Source: Acinetobacter terrestris
GTDB taxonomy: Bacteria > Pseudomonadota > Gammaproteobacteria > Pseudomonadales > Moraxellaceae
Direction of reading: 5' to 3'
Assembly: GCF_004331155.1 (NCBI RefSeq)
Contig: NZ_SJNZ01000028.1
Span: 1-34,708 of the forward strand
Length of the DNA stretch: 34,708 bases
The translations under genes were made by a program, and so were the position numbers. The notes below the pieces were generated by a model. The model made no database searches. It saw only the letters and a program-made list of their open reading frames with translations, and was not told the origin of the DNA. Below, one piece after another: positions 9,889 through 19,383 of the stretch (within the stretch, counting starts at the first letter, position 1; every line of letters begins with the position of its first letter).

Positions 9889-10341
9889 ATGAGTGAACAA
9901 CAAGCTCAACCGCAATTAGCACTTGAACGCATTTATACTAAAGATATTTCTTTTGAAGTCCCGGGGGCGCAAGTATTTACCAAAGAATGGCAACCTGAAT
10001 TAAATATCAATTTGTCTTCTTCGGCAGAAAAAATTGATGCGACCCATTATGAAGTTGCATTACAAGTGGTTGTTCAAGCGAATAACGCAGGTGAAACAGC
10101 ATTCATCGTTGATGTAACTCAATCCGGGATTTTCTTGATTGATAGCGTTGAAGAAGAACGTCTTCCTTATATTTTGGGTGCATATTGCCCAAATATTTTG
10201 TTCCCATTCTTACGTGAAGCTGTAAATGACATGGTCACTAAAGGAAGCTTCCCGCAATTGCTGCTTACCCCAATTAACTTCGATGCTGAATTCGAAGCGA
10301 ATATGCAACGTGCTCAAGTTGCTGCTGAAGGTCAGGCTTAA
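9889..10341 (+). CDS. secB: Protein-export chaperone SecB
   Basis: This 150-residue tetrameric chaperone keeps presecretory proteins unfolded and delivers them to SecA. Recognisable segments are the [14 protein letters not shown] beta strand near the N-terminus, and [14 protein letters not shown] near residues 105-118, followed by the C-terminal L-L-T-P-I-N-F-D. It is the last gene of its operon and is followed at once by a strong terminator. Confidence 0.97.
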   Translation: MSEQQAQPQLALERIYTKDISFEVPGAQVFTKEWQPELNINLSSSAEKIDATHYEVALQVVVQANNAGETAFIVDVTQSGIFLIDSVEEERLPYILGAYCPNILFPFLREAVNDMVTKGSFPQLLLTPINFDAEFEANMQRAQVAAEGQA

Positions 10342-10362
10342 TCATATAAGCCTGCCTCATAT

Positions 10363-10389
10363 AAAAAAGACCGCAGATGCGGTCTTTTT
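10363..10389 (+). terminator. Terminator after secB
   Basis: The stem GACCGC (10369-10374) pairs with GCGGTC (10379-10384), with A-run and T-run flanks that extend it. It is the classical form and ends the rhodanese-grxC-secB unit. Confidence 0.9.
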
Positions 10390-10395
10390 AATGCC

Positions 10396-10500
10396 TAAAC
10401 TCCCTCTCCTAAAGGAGAGGGTCAGGGAGAGGTTATTTATTAATTCCCTCACCCTCTTACGGAACAGTGTTCCTCATCCCAGAGGGAGAAGGAGAAAAGC
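10396..10500. repeat. Dispersed intergenic palindromic repeat, copy 2 (between secB and fabI)
   Basis: Two hairpins lie between the convergent genes. One is CCCTCTCC/GGAGAGGG (10402-10409 with 10414-10421, loop TAAA). The other is GGAACA-G-TGTTCC (10461-10473). Read on the minus strand, the second hairpin and its flanks align with 3053-3083 of copy 1. It fills nearly all the space between the secB terminator and the fabI stop. Confidence 0.75.
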
Positions 10501-11307
10501 TTATTCAGCATCCGCCATCAAATCTGCGCTCATACCAACCGTATTAAAGCCAGCATCAACATACATGATTTCGCCGGTAATACCATTTGCCCAAGGTGAG
10601 CATAGGAATAATGCAGCATTACCCACATCTTCAATGGTTACATTACGTTTAAGTGGTGCAACTTTTTCATTTAAATCGAGCATTTTACGGAAAGATTTAA
10701 TGCCTGATGCTGCCAGTGTACGAATTGGACCCGCTGAAATGGCATTCACACGAATACCTTCGCTACCCAAGCTTGATGCTAAATAACGAACACCTGCTTC
10801 CAGTGATGCTTTTGCCATGCCCATCACGTTGTAGTTTGGCATCACACGTTCAGAACCTTGGTAAGTCAACGTCAGCAAGCAGCCTTGGCGAACTTTAAGT
10901 AAAGGTTTTGCAGCACGCGCCATCGCAACAAAGCTGTATGCACTAATGTCGTGGGCAACGTTAAAGCCTTCACGGTCGGTAACATCGGTAAAGTCACCAT
11001 CTAAAGTATGCGCTGGTGCAAAACCGATGGAATGAACCACGCCATCCAGACCATCCCAATGTTTTGCCAAGTCTAGAAAAGCCTGGTCAATTTCAGCATC
11101 AACAGCCACGTCACAAGGAAAAACTAAAGTTGAACCAAACTGTGTAGCAAAATCATCAACACGTTTTTTTAATTTTTCATTTGGATAAGTGAATGCGAGT
11201 TCCGCACCTTCACGGTGTAAGGCTTGAGCAATACCAAATGCAATGGATAACTTACTTGCAACACCTGCGATTAAAAAGCGCTTACCCGCCAATAGTCCTT
11301 GTGCCAT
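10501..11307 (-). CDS. fabI: Enoyl-[acyl-carrier-protein] reductase [NADH]
   Basis: FabI catalyses the last reduction of each fatty-acid elongation cycle and is the classical triclosan target. From ATG 11307 it has 268 residues and begins [10 protein letters not shown]. The atypical SDR nucleotide site G-V-A-S-K-L-S-I-A (15-23), the V-H-S-I-G-F-A-P segment (about 91-98) and the catalytic Y149, Y159 and K166 (Y-N-V-M-G-M-A-K) are present. G95 corresponds to the E. coli G93 resistance position and is unchanged. A TTG at 11322 would add five residues, but the ribosome binding site GTGAG lies within that extension and favours the ATG. The gene is convergent with secB. Confidence 0.95.
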   Translation of the reverse strand: MAQGLLAGKRFLIAGVASKLSIAFGIAQALHREGAELAFTYPNEKLKKRVDDFATQFGSTLVFPCDVAVDAEIDQAFLDLAKHWDGLDGVVHSIGFAPAHTLDGDFTDVTDREGFNVAHDISAYSFVAMARAAKPLLKVRQGCLLTLTYQGSERVMPNYNVMGMAKASLEAGVRYLASSLGSEGIRVNAISAGPIRTLAASGIKSFRKMLDLNEKVAPLKRNVTIEDVGNAALFLCSPWANGITGEIMYVDAGFNTVGMSADLMADAE

Positions 11308-11404
11308 GTGAATCTCACTCAAAATAATTTACAAGCATAATGCCAAGTCTGGAGCATTTGCGAAATTGCATAATGCACCTTTTTTAGCATGTTCTGTAAA
11401 AATC

Positions 11405-11437
11405 ATAAAAATGCCCCTAGATATAGGAGCATTTTAT
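11405..11437 (-). terminator. Terminator of the Bax-inhibitor-type gene
   Basis: On the minus strand an interrupted stem (AAAATGC/GCATTTT outer, CCTA/TAGG inner, one C-A mismatch) is followed by a T-run. It lies about 25 bp past the stop at 11464 and ahead of fabI, so it separates the two genes. Confidence 0.75.
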
Positions 11438-11463
11438 TTAAATTCATTTCGCATTAAAGAGGA

Positions 11464-12198
11464 TCAATCATTACTCTGTAATAAACCAAGCAAACGCAGG
11501 AAGGAATAATACATCCAGACCAAAGTCGCCAATAAGGCAATACCACACAGCCATTCCATCGCTTTCGGCGCGTACTGCGCAGCTGATGATTCAATCAGGT
11601 CAAAGTCGAGAATCAGGTTTAAAGAAGCAATCACCGCAACAAATGCAGCAAAGCCAATTCCAAGCCAGTTACTTTCAAAAAGGTAAGGAATGCTTGAGCT
11701 AAAAGCCAGACGCATGACAATTTGCACCACAAAGACAATGGCGATCGCAATGGAGGCTGACAACACCACGGCTTTAAATTTTTCTGTGGCACGAATAATT
11801 TGAAAGCGATACAAGGCAAACATCACCAAGGTGGTGATAAAGGTCGCCAGTAAAGCTTGCAAAGGTACGCCTGGGAATTTCACCTGGAAGATCACTGAAA
11901 TCCCTCCTAAAAAGGCACCTTCAAACAAGGCATAAGGAATCGCCAATACCGGTGCCGTATTCGGCTTAAATGTCGCGATGAGTGCCAGAATCAATCCGCC
12001 AATCGCACCGACCATTGCCCCGGCATAGGCCAGTGATAAATTTAGGGTCATGAAGCTATAAAAAAACAGAGACAAACCCACCGCAGCAGCAATCACTGTC
12101 AGTAATACAGATTTTTGAATCGCGCCTTGTACCGTCATGGTCTGGTTAAAATCACTTTGGGTTTCCACCCGGGTCAAAATGGGGTTATTACTTTGCAT
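11464..12198 (-). CDS. Bax inhibitor-1/YccA-family integral membrane protein
   Basis: This 244-residue protein has about seven hydrophobic segments and a short polar N-terminus. It fits the bacterial Bax inhibitor-1-like family (related to YetJ, YccA and YbhL). The second half has E-G-A-F-L-G-G-I-S, then a helix with L-N-L-I-L-D-F-D-L-I-E-S-S, where the paired acidic residues match the conserved di-aspartyl sensor region described for BsYetJ. Such proteins are proposed calcium leak channels or protease modulators; the role here is unknown. It stands alone between TatD and fabI. Confidence 0.85.
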   Translation of the reverse strand: MQSNNPILTRVETQSDFNQTMTVQGAIQKSVLLTVIAAAVGLSLFFYSFMTLNLSLAYAGAMVGAIGGLILALIATFKPNTAPVLAIPYALFEGAFLGGISVIFQVKFPGVPLQALLATFITTLVMFALYRFQIIRATEKFKAVVLSASIAIAIVFVVQIVMRLAFSSSIPYLFESNWLGIGFAAFVAVIASLNLILDFDLIESSAAQYAPKAMEWLCGIALLATLVWMYYSFLRLLGLLQSND

Positions 12199-12372
12199 AA
12201 TTCACTCATTCTTTTTCATTTGGATTTTTAAAATAGTATAGACAGGTTTTAACAATAGAAAATGGATCTTTGCAACATTCTACAAAACAGGAAGATCTAA
12301 GGACTACATTGATAGCAAACGATGAAATCAAATACCAATATTTATGGATAAAAGGTTATTTCATAACATCTT

Positions 12373-13194
12373 TTATGAATCAAGATGTAAGGCATGCAGT
12401 GAATTTTGCCATAATTTTTCAGCAAGAAAAGCTTGATCCAGATTCAGTGCCTGTGCCAGTCCATCCAAAACATAAAGCAAGTTCACAGGCGTATTTCGGG
12501 TTCGGTGTTCGGTAGAACTTTGACAACATAACGGCGTCATATCTGGGCAATCAGTTTCCAAGACCAAATGTTCCGCCCCGATTTCCTGAACCACCGCATG
12601 TAATTTTTTCGCATTCGGATTGGTAATTTGCCCGGTGACGCCAATTTTAAAACCCAGTTTAGTAAATGCCTTGGCTTCTTCTATGCCGCCACTAAACGCA
12701 TGGGCAATACCGCCCAACTTAAATTGATGCTGCTTCAAGATTGCCAATGTTTCAGCATGCGATTTACGGATATGCAATAACACGGGCTTATGAAATTGCT
12801 GCGCCAATTCAAGTTGTGCAGAGAAATAATCTTGCTGCTTTTGAAAAATGTCTGCTTGCTTATGCTGTTTTAAAAAAGTATCCAGACCAATTTCACCAAT
12901 CGCCACACACGATTCAGTTGTTAAAAGTCGCTCTAAATCTATAAGATGCGATGCTTGATGCTGTTCAATATAAAAAGGATGCAGACCCGGCGCTAAATAA
13001 CTTTGTGGCGCATCCGGTAATTGATTTAAAAAATGCTGAGTCTGAAGCAAATTTTTAAAGCGAGATTGCACAAAACCAATCAAAATTAACCGTTCCACCC
13101 CCACCGTTTTTGCAGCATACGCCAGTTGTTCCCGATCATGATCAAAATCGGGAACATCAAAATGGGTATGGGTATCAAACAGTGAATAAGGCAT
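12373..13194 (-). CDS. TatD-family metal-dependent hydrolase (YjjV-like)
   Basis: This is a 273-residue TIM-barrel hydrolase of the TatD DNase family. Metal ligands are in place: H9 and H11 (D-T-H-T-H-F-D), E101 (G-E-I-G-L-D), H141 (L-L-H-I-R-K), H165 (A-H-A-F-S-G) and D215 (E-T-D-C-P-D). The protein is closer to the YjjV type than to TatD proper, judged by motif context only. Expected activity is 3'-5' exonuclease or deoxyribonuclease on damaged DNA. Its ATG overlaps the stop of the upstream lipoprotein gene by one base (TAATG), so translation is probably coupled despite the unrelated functions. Confidence 0.9.
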   Translation of the reverse strand: MPYSLFDTHTHFDVPDFDHDREQLAYAAKTVGVERLILIGFVQSRFKNLLQTQHFLNQLPDAPQSYLAPGLHPFYIEQHQASHLIDLERLLTTESCVAIGEIGLDTFLKQHKQADIFQKQQDYFSAQLELAQQFHKPVLLHIRKSHAETLAILKQHQFKLGGIAHAFSGGIEEAKAFTKLGFKIGVTGQITNPNAKKLHAVVQEIGAEHLVLETDCPDMTPLCCQSSTEHRTRNTPVNLLYVLDGLAQALNLDQAFLAEKLWQNSLHALHLDS

Positions 13195-14186
13195 TAAGAT
13201 TGAGCTTTATTTGCTGTAGCTGTACTTGCCGGCATTGAAGCATTTTTTGCTTCAACTGGAGGCAAATACTGTTTCTTCAGCACAGTTTGCAATTGATCAT
13301 AAGGAATGGTCAAACGTGGCAATCCAACCACATACGGGCCAATTTCATATTCACCATATTGCAAAATCAAACCTTGGCTGGATAAGTAAAAATTATCCGA
13401 TAAGGTGAATTTCCATGCCTGTTCATATTCTTCAACGCTATTCGCCAACTTGGATTCAATTACCCAGGCTTTAAACTTTTCATGCGCTTTCTTTTCCAAA
13501 GCTGCTTTTTGATTTGGCGCCAAAATATCATTCAGCTCAACCTGTTTTTTCTTTTCCAGGTCAAAATTATAGTAGCGCTGTGAGGATGAGCCATGTGCCC
13601 CACCCAAATAACTACTCGAATTTAAAACAACAGTCGCCAAAGGCAAGTCTGCATTTAAGATCTTCGGCTTGATCATTAAACTGATTTGATGATTGGCACT
13701 TAAAGCCTTCAATTCTTTATCCAAAGAGAGGAAATTTAGCAAATAAGGTGCAACTTGTTGTTCCAGTTTTTGCTTCGGCGTTGCAACTGCTAATGATGCT
13801 GGCTGTTCAGCTGCCTGCTCCTGAGCTTTTGCATCTTTCGGATTTTCCGCGATTGTCGCCTGCTGATTTTCTTTCAGCAACTTCGGAGAAATATCTAAAA
13901 TTTGATCCAGCTGTTTTAAAATTTGCTGGTTAATAAAGTCATCAATAAAGGCCTGATTACTGGAAAGGCGTTCAATCGAAATTTCCGGACAACTATTACC
14001 ATCACATTCAGGCAAATTTAAAGTTAACTTTTCAACGTCCCCTGCCAATTTTAATGCTTCAGCCTGAACCGCTTCAGATGCTGCCGCTTGATCCTGTTTA
14101 GGTTCGCTTTGCTTAGGCTGGCAGGCACTCAAGGCAATCGCCGCCGCAAGTATACTCATGGTAAAGATTGTTTTATTTTTTAGCAT
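13194..14186 (-). CDS. Putative outer-membrane lipoprotein with RsiV/DUF3298-like domain
   Basis: This lipoprotein has about 330 residues. A signal peptide is followed by lipobox L-S-A-C with Gln at +2, which suggests outer-membrane sorting by the E. coli rule. A Gln/Ala/Glu-rich linker leads to an L-P-E-C-D-G-N-S-C-P motif (C-x4-C), then a domain like DUF4163/DUF3298 with S-S-Y-L-G-G-A-H-G-S and a late Y-x-I-G-P-Y segment typical of RsiV-type proteins. The start is ambiguous: ATG 14186 or 14189, with AGG seven or four bases upstream, is better than 14201, which has no ribosome binding site. It lies directly after its paralogue (14253-15077) and overlaps TatD by one base. Confidence 0.8.
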   Translation of the reverse strand: MLKNKTIFTMSILAAAIALSACQPKQSEPKQDQAAASEAVQAEALKLAGDVEKLTLNLPECDGNSCPEISIERLSSNQAFIDDFINQQILKQLDQILDISPKLLKENQQATIAENPKDAKAQEQAAEQPASLAVATPKQKLEQQVAPYLLNFLSLDKELKALSANHQISLMIKPKILNADLPLATVVLNSSSYLGGAHGSSSQRYYNFDLEKKKQVELNDILAPNQKAALEKKAHEKFKAWVIESKLANSVEEYEQAWKFTLSDNFYLSSQGLILQYGEYEIGPYVVGLPRLTIPYDQLQTVLKKQYLPPVEAKNASMPASTATANKAQS

Positions 14187-14252
14187 CATCTGACCTATCA
14201 TTTTAATCGGGTAAACTGACTTCTGTTAGATGTCTGTATTTACAACGGATTA

Positions 14253-15077
14253 CTAGAACATATGCTGATACACATCAACTTTCAATATCTGTTGCGTTTG
14301 TTCTTTGCTTAAATAAATATCCAGTTGTTTGCCATCCTGAACAATTTCATGGGTACGATAATGTAAGCCAATTCCTTCCTGATCGAAGAACCAGTCGGCT
14401 TGTCCCCAATAGAGTTTTTTTGGCGCCTGCTGTCTCACGTCAGCCGTTTGCTCTTTCAACCATTTTTGGTAAGCCTGCTGCACAAGGTTATTCATCGTGT
14501 TTTGCTGTTTCGGTTCAATCACATCCAACACAGTAACTGCTTTCTGTTTTTTACGGTCGGCGACAAAGAAGTAATAGCGTTCCTTAACCTTAATGCCTTC
14601 TTGATTGGTATCTACGCCCAATTGCATCAGCACATATTGATTACGCTGATAGGCAATTCGGGTATACATCGAGAGTTCATAGGCTTTATTCTTGGAAAAT
14701 TCCGCCTGCCACGCATCTGACTTTTTCACATATACATTGATGGCTTGTTGCAGGCTCATATCCTGTTTCATGCCGATTTGATCTTGAATCACCACAGCCT
14801 GGCTTTTTGCAATCCAGTCATTTAACCAGGTATCTTCGGTATGTACGGTTTGAATGCTCAGGTCAATACAATTTTTGGTTTCACAAAAGGGCAAAGCAAT
14901 TTTTGCCTCCTGTTCCTGAATATTTAAATACGGTAAAACTTCTGCTTTCTCAATTTTCACTACTGAAGTTTCAGACTTTTCATGTGATGGGTCTGGCTGT
15001 TGTTGTTTTGAAGCATCGCAAGCACTGAGTATCAAACCAATGGCGATCACTGATGCGCCGACTATTTTCCCGTTCAT
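14253..15077 (-). CDS. Putative inner-membrane lipoprotein, paralogue of the next gene
   Basis: This 274-residue lipoprotein has lipobox L-S-A-C20 and Asp at +2, the classical inner-membrane retention signal in enterics. It shares with the downstream protein the L-P-x-C-x4-C motif (C65, C70) followed by a similar strand (D-L-S-I-Q versus E-I-S-I-E). It also shares a late pattern of aromatic-F-x-x-Q/D-x-G-I-x-L-x-Y-x-x-x-E-I. The function is unknown; a periplasmic binding or envelope role is a guess. The start at 15077 has GAG nine bases upstream. The 66-bp gap to the second gene contains no terminator, so the two are probably co-transcribed. Confidence 0.78.
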   Translation of the reverse strand: MNGKIVGASVIAIGLILSACDASKQQQPDPSHEKSETSVVKIEKAEVLPYLNIQEQEAKIALPFCETKNCIDLSIQTVHTEDTWLNDWIAKSQAVVIQDQIGMKQDMSLQQAINVYVKKSDAWQAEFSKNKAYELSMYTRIAYQRNQYVLMQLGVDTNQEGIKVKERYYFFVADRKKQKAVTVLDVIEPKQQNTMNNLVQQAYQKWLKEQTADVRQQAPKKLYWGQADWFFDQEGIGLHYRTHEIVQDGKQLDIYLSKEQTQQILKVDVYQHMF

Positions 15078-15144
15078 GCTTACAACTCTTTTTCTAAAGT
15101 GACTGATCTGTATAAATGTATCTATCTAAATGATTCTACATAAT

Positions 15145-15177
15145 AAAACAGCTTCATAAAGAAGCTGTTTTATTTTT
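15145..15177 (-). terminator. Terminator of prfC
   Basis: An 11-bp stem (15145-15155 with 15161-15171, five-base loop) with A/T flanks lies 15 bp past the prfC stop on the minus strand and ahead of the lipoprotein pair. Confidence 0.88.
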
Positions 15178-15185
15178 CGTTATGT

Positions 15186-16778
15186 TTAGTGTTCGCGTGT
15201 AGCACGGAATTGAATATCCGGATAACGCTCTTGCATTAACTGCAAGTTCACACGACTTGGCGCCAGGTAAGTCAAATGACCACCACCATCAATCGACAAT
15301 TGGTCATGCGCTTTTTTCTTAAACTCGTTGAATTTCTTTTCATCATCACATGAAACCCAACGTACAGTATTAATGTTTACCGGCTCGTAAACGCAATCAA
15401 CTTTGTATTCTTCTTTCAAGCGGTACGCCACCACTTCAAACTGAAGTACACCGACTGCACCCACAATCAGGTCATTACTGATTTGCGGCATAAACACCTG
15501 AGTCGCACCCTCTTCGGAAAGTTCTTTCAAGCCTTTTTGAAGTTGCTTGGATTTTAGCGGATCTCTTAAACGTACACGGCGGAACATTTCTGGCGCAAAG
15601 TGCGGAATACCGATGAAATGAACATTTTCACCCGATGAAAAAGCATCGCCAATCTGAATAGTCCCGTGGTTGTGTAAACCAATGATGTCACCTGGCCAAG
15701 CTTCCTCTAACTGTTCACGTTCACCTGCCAAGAAAGTTAATGCATCACTAATCCGTACATCTTTACCCAGACGCACATGATTCATTTTTAAACCTTTCTC
15801 ATACTTACCTGAGCAGATTCGCATGAATGCAATACGGTCACGATGTTTCGGATCCATATTGGCCTGAATTTTAAATACGAAGCCGGTGAAACCTTCTTCA
15901 GTCGCTTCTACAGTACGTTCCTTGGTTGGATGCGCCTTCGGTTCAGGTGCCCATTTAATGAAAGCATCCAGAACATGGTCAACCGCAAAGTTACCTAAAG
16001 CGGTACCAAACAGAACGGGTGTTTGTTTACCTTGTAAGAATAGCTCACGGTCAATCGGATCATTGGCCATTTGAACCAACTCTAACGACTCTTCAAAGGC
16101 AGCAAAAGCAAGATCACCGACTTTTTCACGCAAGTCCGGATAATCATAACCATCACGAATTTCAATATCGGTAATGGTTGAACCAAAACCTGCTTTGTAG
16201 ACGTAAAATTTTTCTTCTGCAAGATTATACACACCGGCGAAATCACGTCCCGTACCCATGGGCCAAGTCAGGGGCACACAACGGATTTTCAACACGTTTT
16301 CAATTTCATCAAGCAATTCTAATGGCTCGCGAATTTCACGGTCCATTTTGTTGACGAAAGAAATGATCGGTGTGTCGCGCATACGACACACTTCCATTAA
16401 TTTAATGGTACGATCTTCGACCCCTTTTGCACCGTCAATCACCATCAGTGCAGAGTCAACTGCCGTTAAAGTACGGTAAGTATCTTCCGAGAAATCTTCA
16501 TGTCCCGGGGTGTCCAGTAAGTTAATCACATGCTTTTTATAAGGAAACTGCATAACCGAAGTGGTGATGGAAATACCACGTTCTTTTTCCATTTCCATCC
16601 AGTCAGACGTTGCAGCACGGTCTGACTTGCGGCTTTTGACCATCCCGGCAACCTGAATCGCTTTACCCCACAACAACAGTTTTTCTGTCATGGTGGTTTT
16701 ACCAGCATCGGGGTGGGAAATAATCGCGAACGTCCGTCGCTGCGCGACCTGTGCCGCTAATTCGTCTTTAAAACTCAT
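15186..16778 (-). CDS. prfC: Peptide chain release factor 3
   Basis: RF3 is the translational GTPase that recycles RF1 and RF2 after termination. It has 530 residues, the usual length. The G1 loop S-H-P-D-A-G-K-T-T (21-29), the switch region [13 protein letters not shown] and N-K-M-D are all present, followed by an EF-Tu-like domain 2 and the RF3-specific C-terminal domain with G-V-L-Q-F-E-V. AGG precedes the start at a normal distance. No abnormality is seen. Confidence 0.97.
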   Translation of the reverse strand: MSFKDELAAQVAQRRTFAIISHPDAGKTTMTEKLLLWGKAIQVAGMVKSRKSDRAATSDWMEMEKERGISITTSVMQFPYKKHVINLLDTPGHEDFSEDTYRTLTAVDSALMVIDGAKGVEDRTIKLMEVCRMRDTPIISFVNKMDREIREPLELLDEIENVLKIRCVPLTWPMGTGRDFAGVYNLAEEKFYVYKAGFGSTITDIEIRDGYDYPDLREKVGDLAFAAFEESLELVQMANDPIDRELFLQGKQTPVLFGTALGNFAVDHVLDAFIKWAPEPKAHPTKERTVEATEEGFTGFVFKIQANMDPKHRDRIAFMRICSGKYEKGLKMNHVRLGKDVRISDALTFLAGEREQLEEAWPGDIIGLHNHGTIQIGDAFSSGENVHFIGIPHFAPEMFRRVRLRDPLKSKQLQKGLKELSEEGATQVFMPQISNDLIVGAVGVLQFEVVAYRLKEEYKVDCVYEPVNINTVRWVSCDDEKKFNEFKKKAHDQLSIDGGGHLTYLAPSRVNLQLMQERYPDIQFRATREH

Positions 16779-16902
16779 GAAAGATACCTACTGCAGAATG
16801 GCAGTGTAAAAGATCAGAACTGATCAATATAAAAATTTGGCGATATTGTAGCAGATCATCAAACTTTTGAAATGAACTAAACTTGTTCAAAATTGACCCA
16901 TC

Positions 16903-18972
16903 TTAAATAGGTAGGGCGTATTTGCTCTCTTCCAATCGATCAACATTCACCGGCATTCCTAGCAGATACCCCTGCAATTGTTGGCAACCTAAACGGGTTA
17001 AAATGTCGGCCTGCGAGGGTGTTTCTACCCCTTCTGCGGTCACTACCAATCCCAATTTAATCGCTAACTGGATAATACTTTCTAAAATAATTTCATCTTT
17101 TGAACCAACGGACAAATCACGGATAAACTCCCGGTCTATTTTCAATTCATCTACAGGCAAGTTCTTTAAATACAAGAAACTGGAATGCCCTGTCCCAAAA
17201 TCATCAATCGCCAGTTTGATGCCCATCTGACGCAGGCGCTCAAAACTTCGAATACTGGCATCAATATGATGCATCGCTGTTGATTCAGTAATTTCAATGG
17301 CTAAATGATTTGGATTAATTTGATACTTATCAAACAAGCGCTCAAGGGTTGAAAACAAATGTTTATGTTCAAATTGCACCGCCGATAAATTGACCGCGAG
17401 CGGAAAATAATTTGTATCATTTCTTTCCCAAATTTGAATCTGCTTACAGGCTTGCTCAAGTGCCCAATAGCCCATTTGAATAATCAGTCCGGTTTTTTCC
17501 GCACCCGTAATAAACATATTCGGCGTCAACAACCCCAAACTGGGATGATTCCAGCGGATCAGTGCTTCTACACCACAAATTTCATGGCTTTTGGTGGTAA
17601 ATTTGGGCTGGTAAAATAGAATAAACTGTTGTTCTTCAACCGCCTTATACAAGTCATTGATCAGTTTGGTCTGGCTTTTGGCTTCCTGCTGATCAACGCT
17701 ATAACTAAACACCGAATAAGTATTCCTGCCCTGATATTTAGACATCAACATTGCAGCATCGGCATTGATCAGCAAATCTTGCAAATTATTGCCGTGGTCT
17801 GGATACATCGCGATGCCGATGCTGCTGGAAATATTAATCTCTTTACCGGCAATCAGGAAACTGTCCTGGATCAGCCGCAATACTTGCTCTGACTTTTCGA
17901 TTGCCTGTTCAATGCTGGCAGTTTCCAGCACCATCAAAAATTCATCGCTACCAATACGCAGCAGCTTTTGATTTTCTGCGAGTATGCGCTGAATGCGCGT
18001 AGCAAGTTGCACCAGCAATTGATCACCGACATGATGACCAAAGACATCATTCACTGCCTTGAAGCGATCTAAATCTATATAAAGAAATGCAATTTTGTCA
18101 TCTCGATAACGATGCTCAGTAAAAAGTAGATGTGAATATTCAGCTAGGAATAAACGGTTCGGTAACTTGGTTAAATTGTCCTGAACAGCTTGATTGGCAA
18201 GTTCACGATTGGCTTTAGAAAGCTGTCTATTGCGTGCTTCCAGGCGTTGTTCCAATACTGCCACGGTAAATGCAGCAACCAGAATTAAACTGCTGACAAA
18301 AATGATGCTAAATAAAATTAATCCTTGGCCATTTTGATAATTCGAAACCAGCTGATTCGCATCAATAGAATAAAAAGCCGCAGAGGCCATACCAGTATAG
18401 TGCATGCCGACGATGGTCAAAGCCATCATCAAAGCAATGGAAGCTTTAATATGCAACATTTTATGGACTGCATTTTTATATTTGAACGTCAGCCAAAATG
18501 TTAAACCAGAACCGCTAATGGCAATCAAGACTGAAAAAATGACTAAGAGTGGGTCATAATAAACGTTATGGTGATCAATGGCTAAGCCCATTATCCCGGT
18601 ATAGTGCATCCCCGCGATGCCCAAGCCCATCAGTACCGCGCCTAAAACAAGACGTAAAAATGGCAAGGTTGCTCGGGTCGTCAGCCAAACAGCAAAGGTG
18701 GATGCGATAAATGCGATTACATAAGACAGGAAAGTCAGGCCGTAGTCAAAAGAGTAGTCAGCAGGCAAATGACAGGCAAGCATGCCCACAAAGTGCATAC
18801 ACCAAATTGCAGCACCCAACATACAACCACTTATAACAAGAAGCGTTTTTTCATATTTCTGACCTAAGCCCCGAAATAATGATTGTTCAATCGACACTGC
18901 AAAATAACAGGCCAAAACAGCAACAATAACTGAACCTACCACGAGGCTAAAATCATAATGTATATGAGCCAT
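16903..18972 (-). CDS. MHYT-GGDEF-EAL membrane protein, predicted c-di-GMP phosphodiesterase
   Basis: This 689-residue protein has an N-terminal seven-helix MHYT sensor (about 1-245) with three motif copies: M-H-F-V-G-M (59-64), M-H-Y-T-G-I (122-127) and M-H-Y-T-G-M (190-195). These are proposed to bind copper or sense diatomic gases. A GGDEF domain (about 265-425) follows in which the signature is G-S-D-E-F (341-345), so cyclase activity is doubtful, and no RxxD inhibitory site is present. The EAL domain (about 440-680) keeps E469-A-L, N-L-S, E-I-T-E-S, D-D-F-G-T-G, K-I-D and Q-G-Y. It should therefore hydrolyse c-di-GMP, with pGpG then handled by Orn. GGAAG lies five bases before the ATG. 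Confidence 0.92.
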   Translation of the reverse strand: MAHIHYDFSLVVGSVIVAVLACYFAVSIEQSLFRGLGQKYEKTLLVISGCMLGAAIWCMHFVGMLACHLPADYSFDYGLTFLSYVIAFIASTFAVWLTTRATLPFLRLVLGAVLMGLGIAGMHYTGIMGLAIDHHNVYYDPLLVIFSVLIAISGSGLTFWLTFKYKNAVHKMLHIKASIALMMALTIVGMHYTGMASAAFYSIDANQLVSNYQNGQGLILFSIIFVSSLILVAAFTVAVLEQRLEARNRQLSKANRELANQAVQDNLTKLPNRLFLAEYSHLLFTEHRYRDDKIAFLYIDLDRFKAVNDVFGHHVGDQLLVQLATRIQRILAENQKLLRIGSDEFLMVLETASIEQAIEKSEQVLRLIQDSFLIAGKEINISSSIGIAMYPDHGNNLQDLLINADAAMLMSKYQGRNTYSVFSYSVDQQEAKSQTKLINDLYKAVEEQQFILFYQPKFTTKSHEICGVEALIRWNHPSLGLLTPNMFITGAEKTGLIIQMGYWALEQACKQIQIWERNDTNYFPLAVNLSAVQFEHKHLFSTLERLFDKYQINPNHLAIEITESTAMHHIDASIRSFERLRQMGIKLAIDDFGTGHSSFLYLKNLPVDELKIDREFIRDLSVGSKDEIILESIIQLAIKLGLVVTAEGVETPSQADILTRLGCQQLQGYLLGMPVNVDRLEESKYALPI

Positions 18973-19300
18973 ATCAAGCTTCCGTATAGGTTATCTTTCT
19001 TGTTTTAATCCACGTTATTAATGCCATTTATCCTTTCACAAAAGCTTTTGCCCATTAATGAGTACTTATAAAAAACAATCAATTAAAACAAGCATCTAAT
19101 ACTATTCTAGTTTGGTCAAGTGCTATTTACGCTATTCATTTTTATTACGAATTTATTTATTTTAATTATAGAAAGATAGATCAACCTTTTGATCATTATA
19201 CTTACACCGTTCATATTTTTGCTGTTCAATTCATTTTTTTATTGATCCATTAAACTTAAGTATTGATAAAAAATAGTTGTCAACGTTATACAGACAAATA
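18973..19300. other. Long AT-rich gap upstream of the MHYT gene
   Basis: There is no credible open frame here. The region should contain the promoter of the MHYT-GGDEF-EAL gene. A minus-strand TTGACC is present, but without a well-placed -10. A small palindrome GATCAA-CCTT-TTGATC (19179-19194) could be an operator, but this is unsupported. Confidence 0.4.
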
Positions 19301-19332
19301 AAAAACCAGTCAGACGAACTGACTGGTTTTTT
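19301..19332 (-). terminator. Terminator of prc
   Basis: A 13-bp stem (19301-19313 with 19319-19331), five-base loop and flanking A/T runs lie about 50 bp past the prc stop on the minus strand. Confidence 0.88.
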
Positions 19333-19383
19333 CGGGATATTTAAAAGCTTAATACTGAATGAATAAGCGTAAAATGAATAAGC

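Noticed and set aside
10226..10786. 186-codon plus-strand frame spanning the end of secB, the repeat and the end of fabI
   Set aside because: It crosses two well-supported genes and a terminator, and its translation reads through repeat sequence with low-complexity Arg-rich content.
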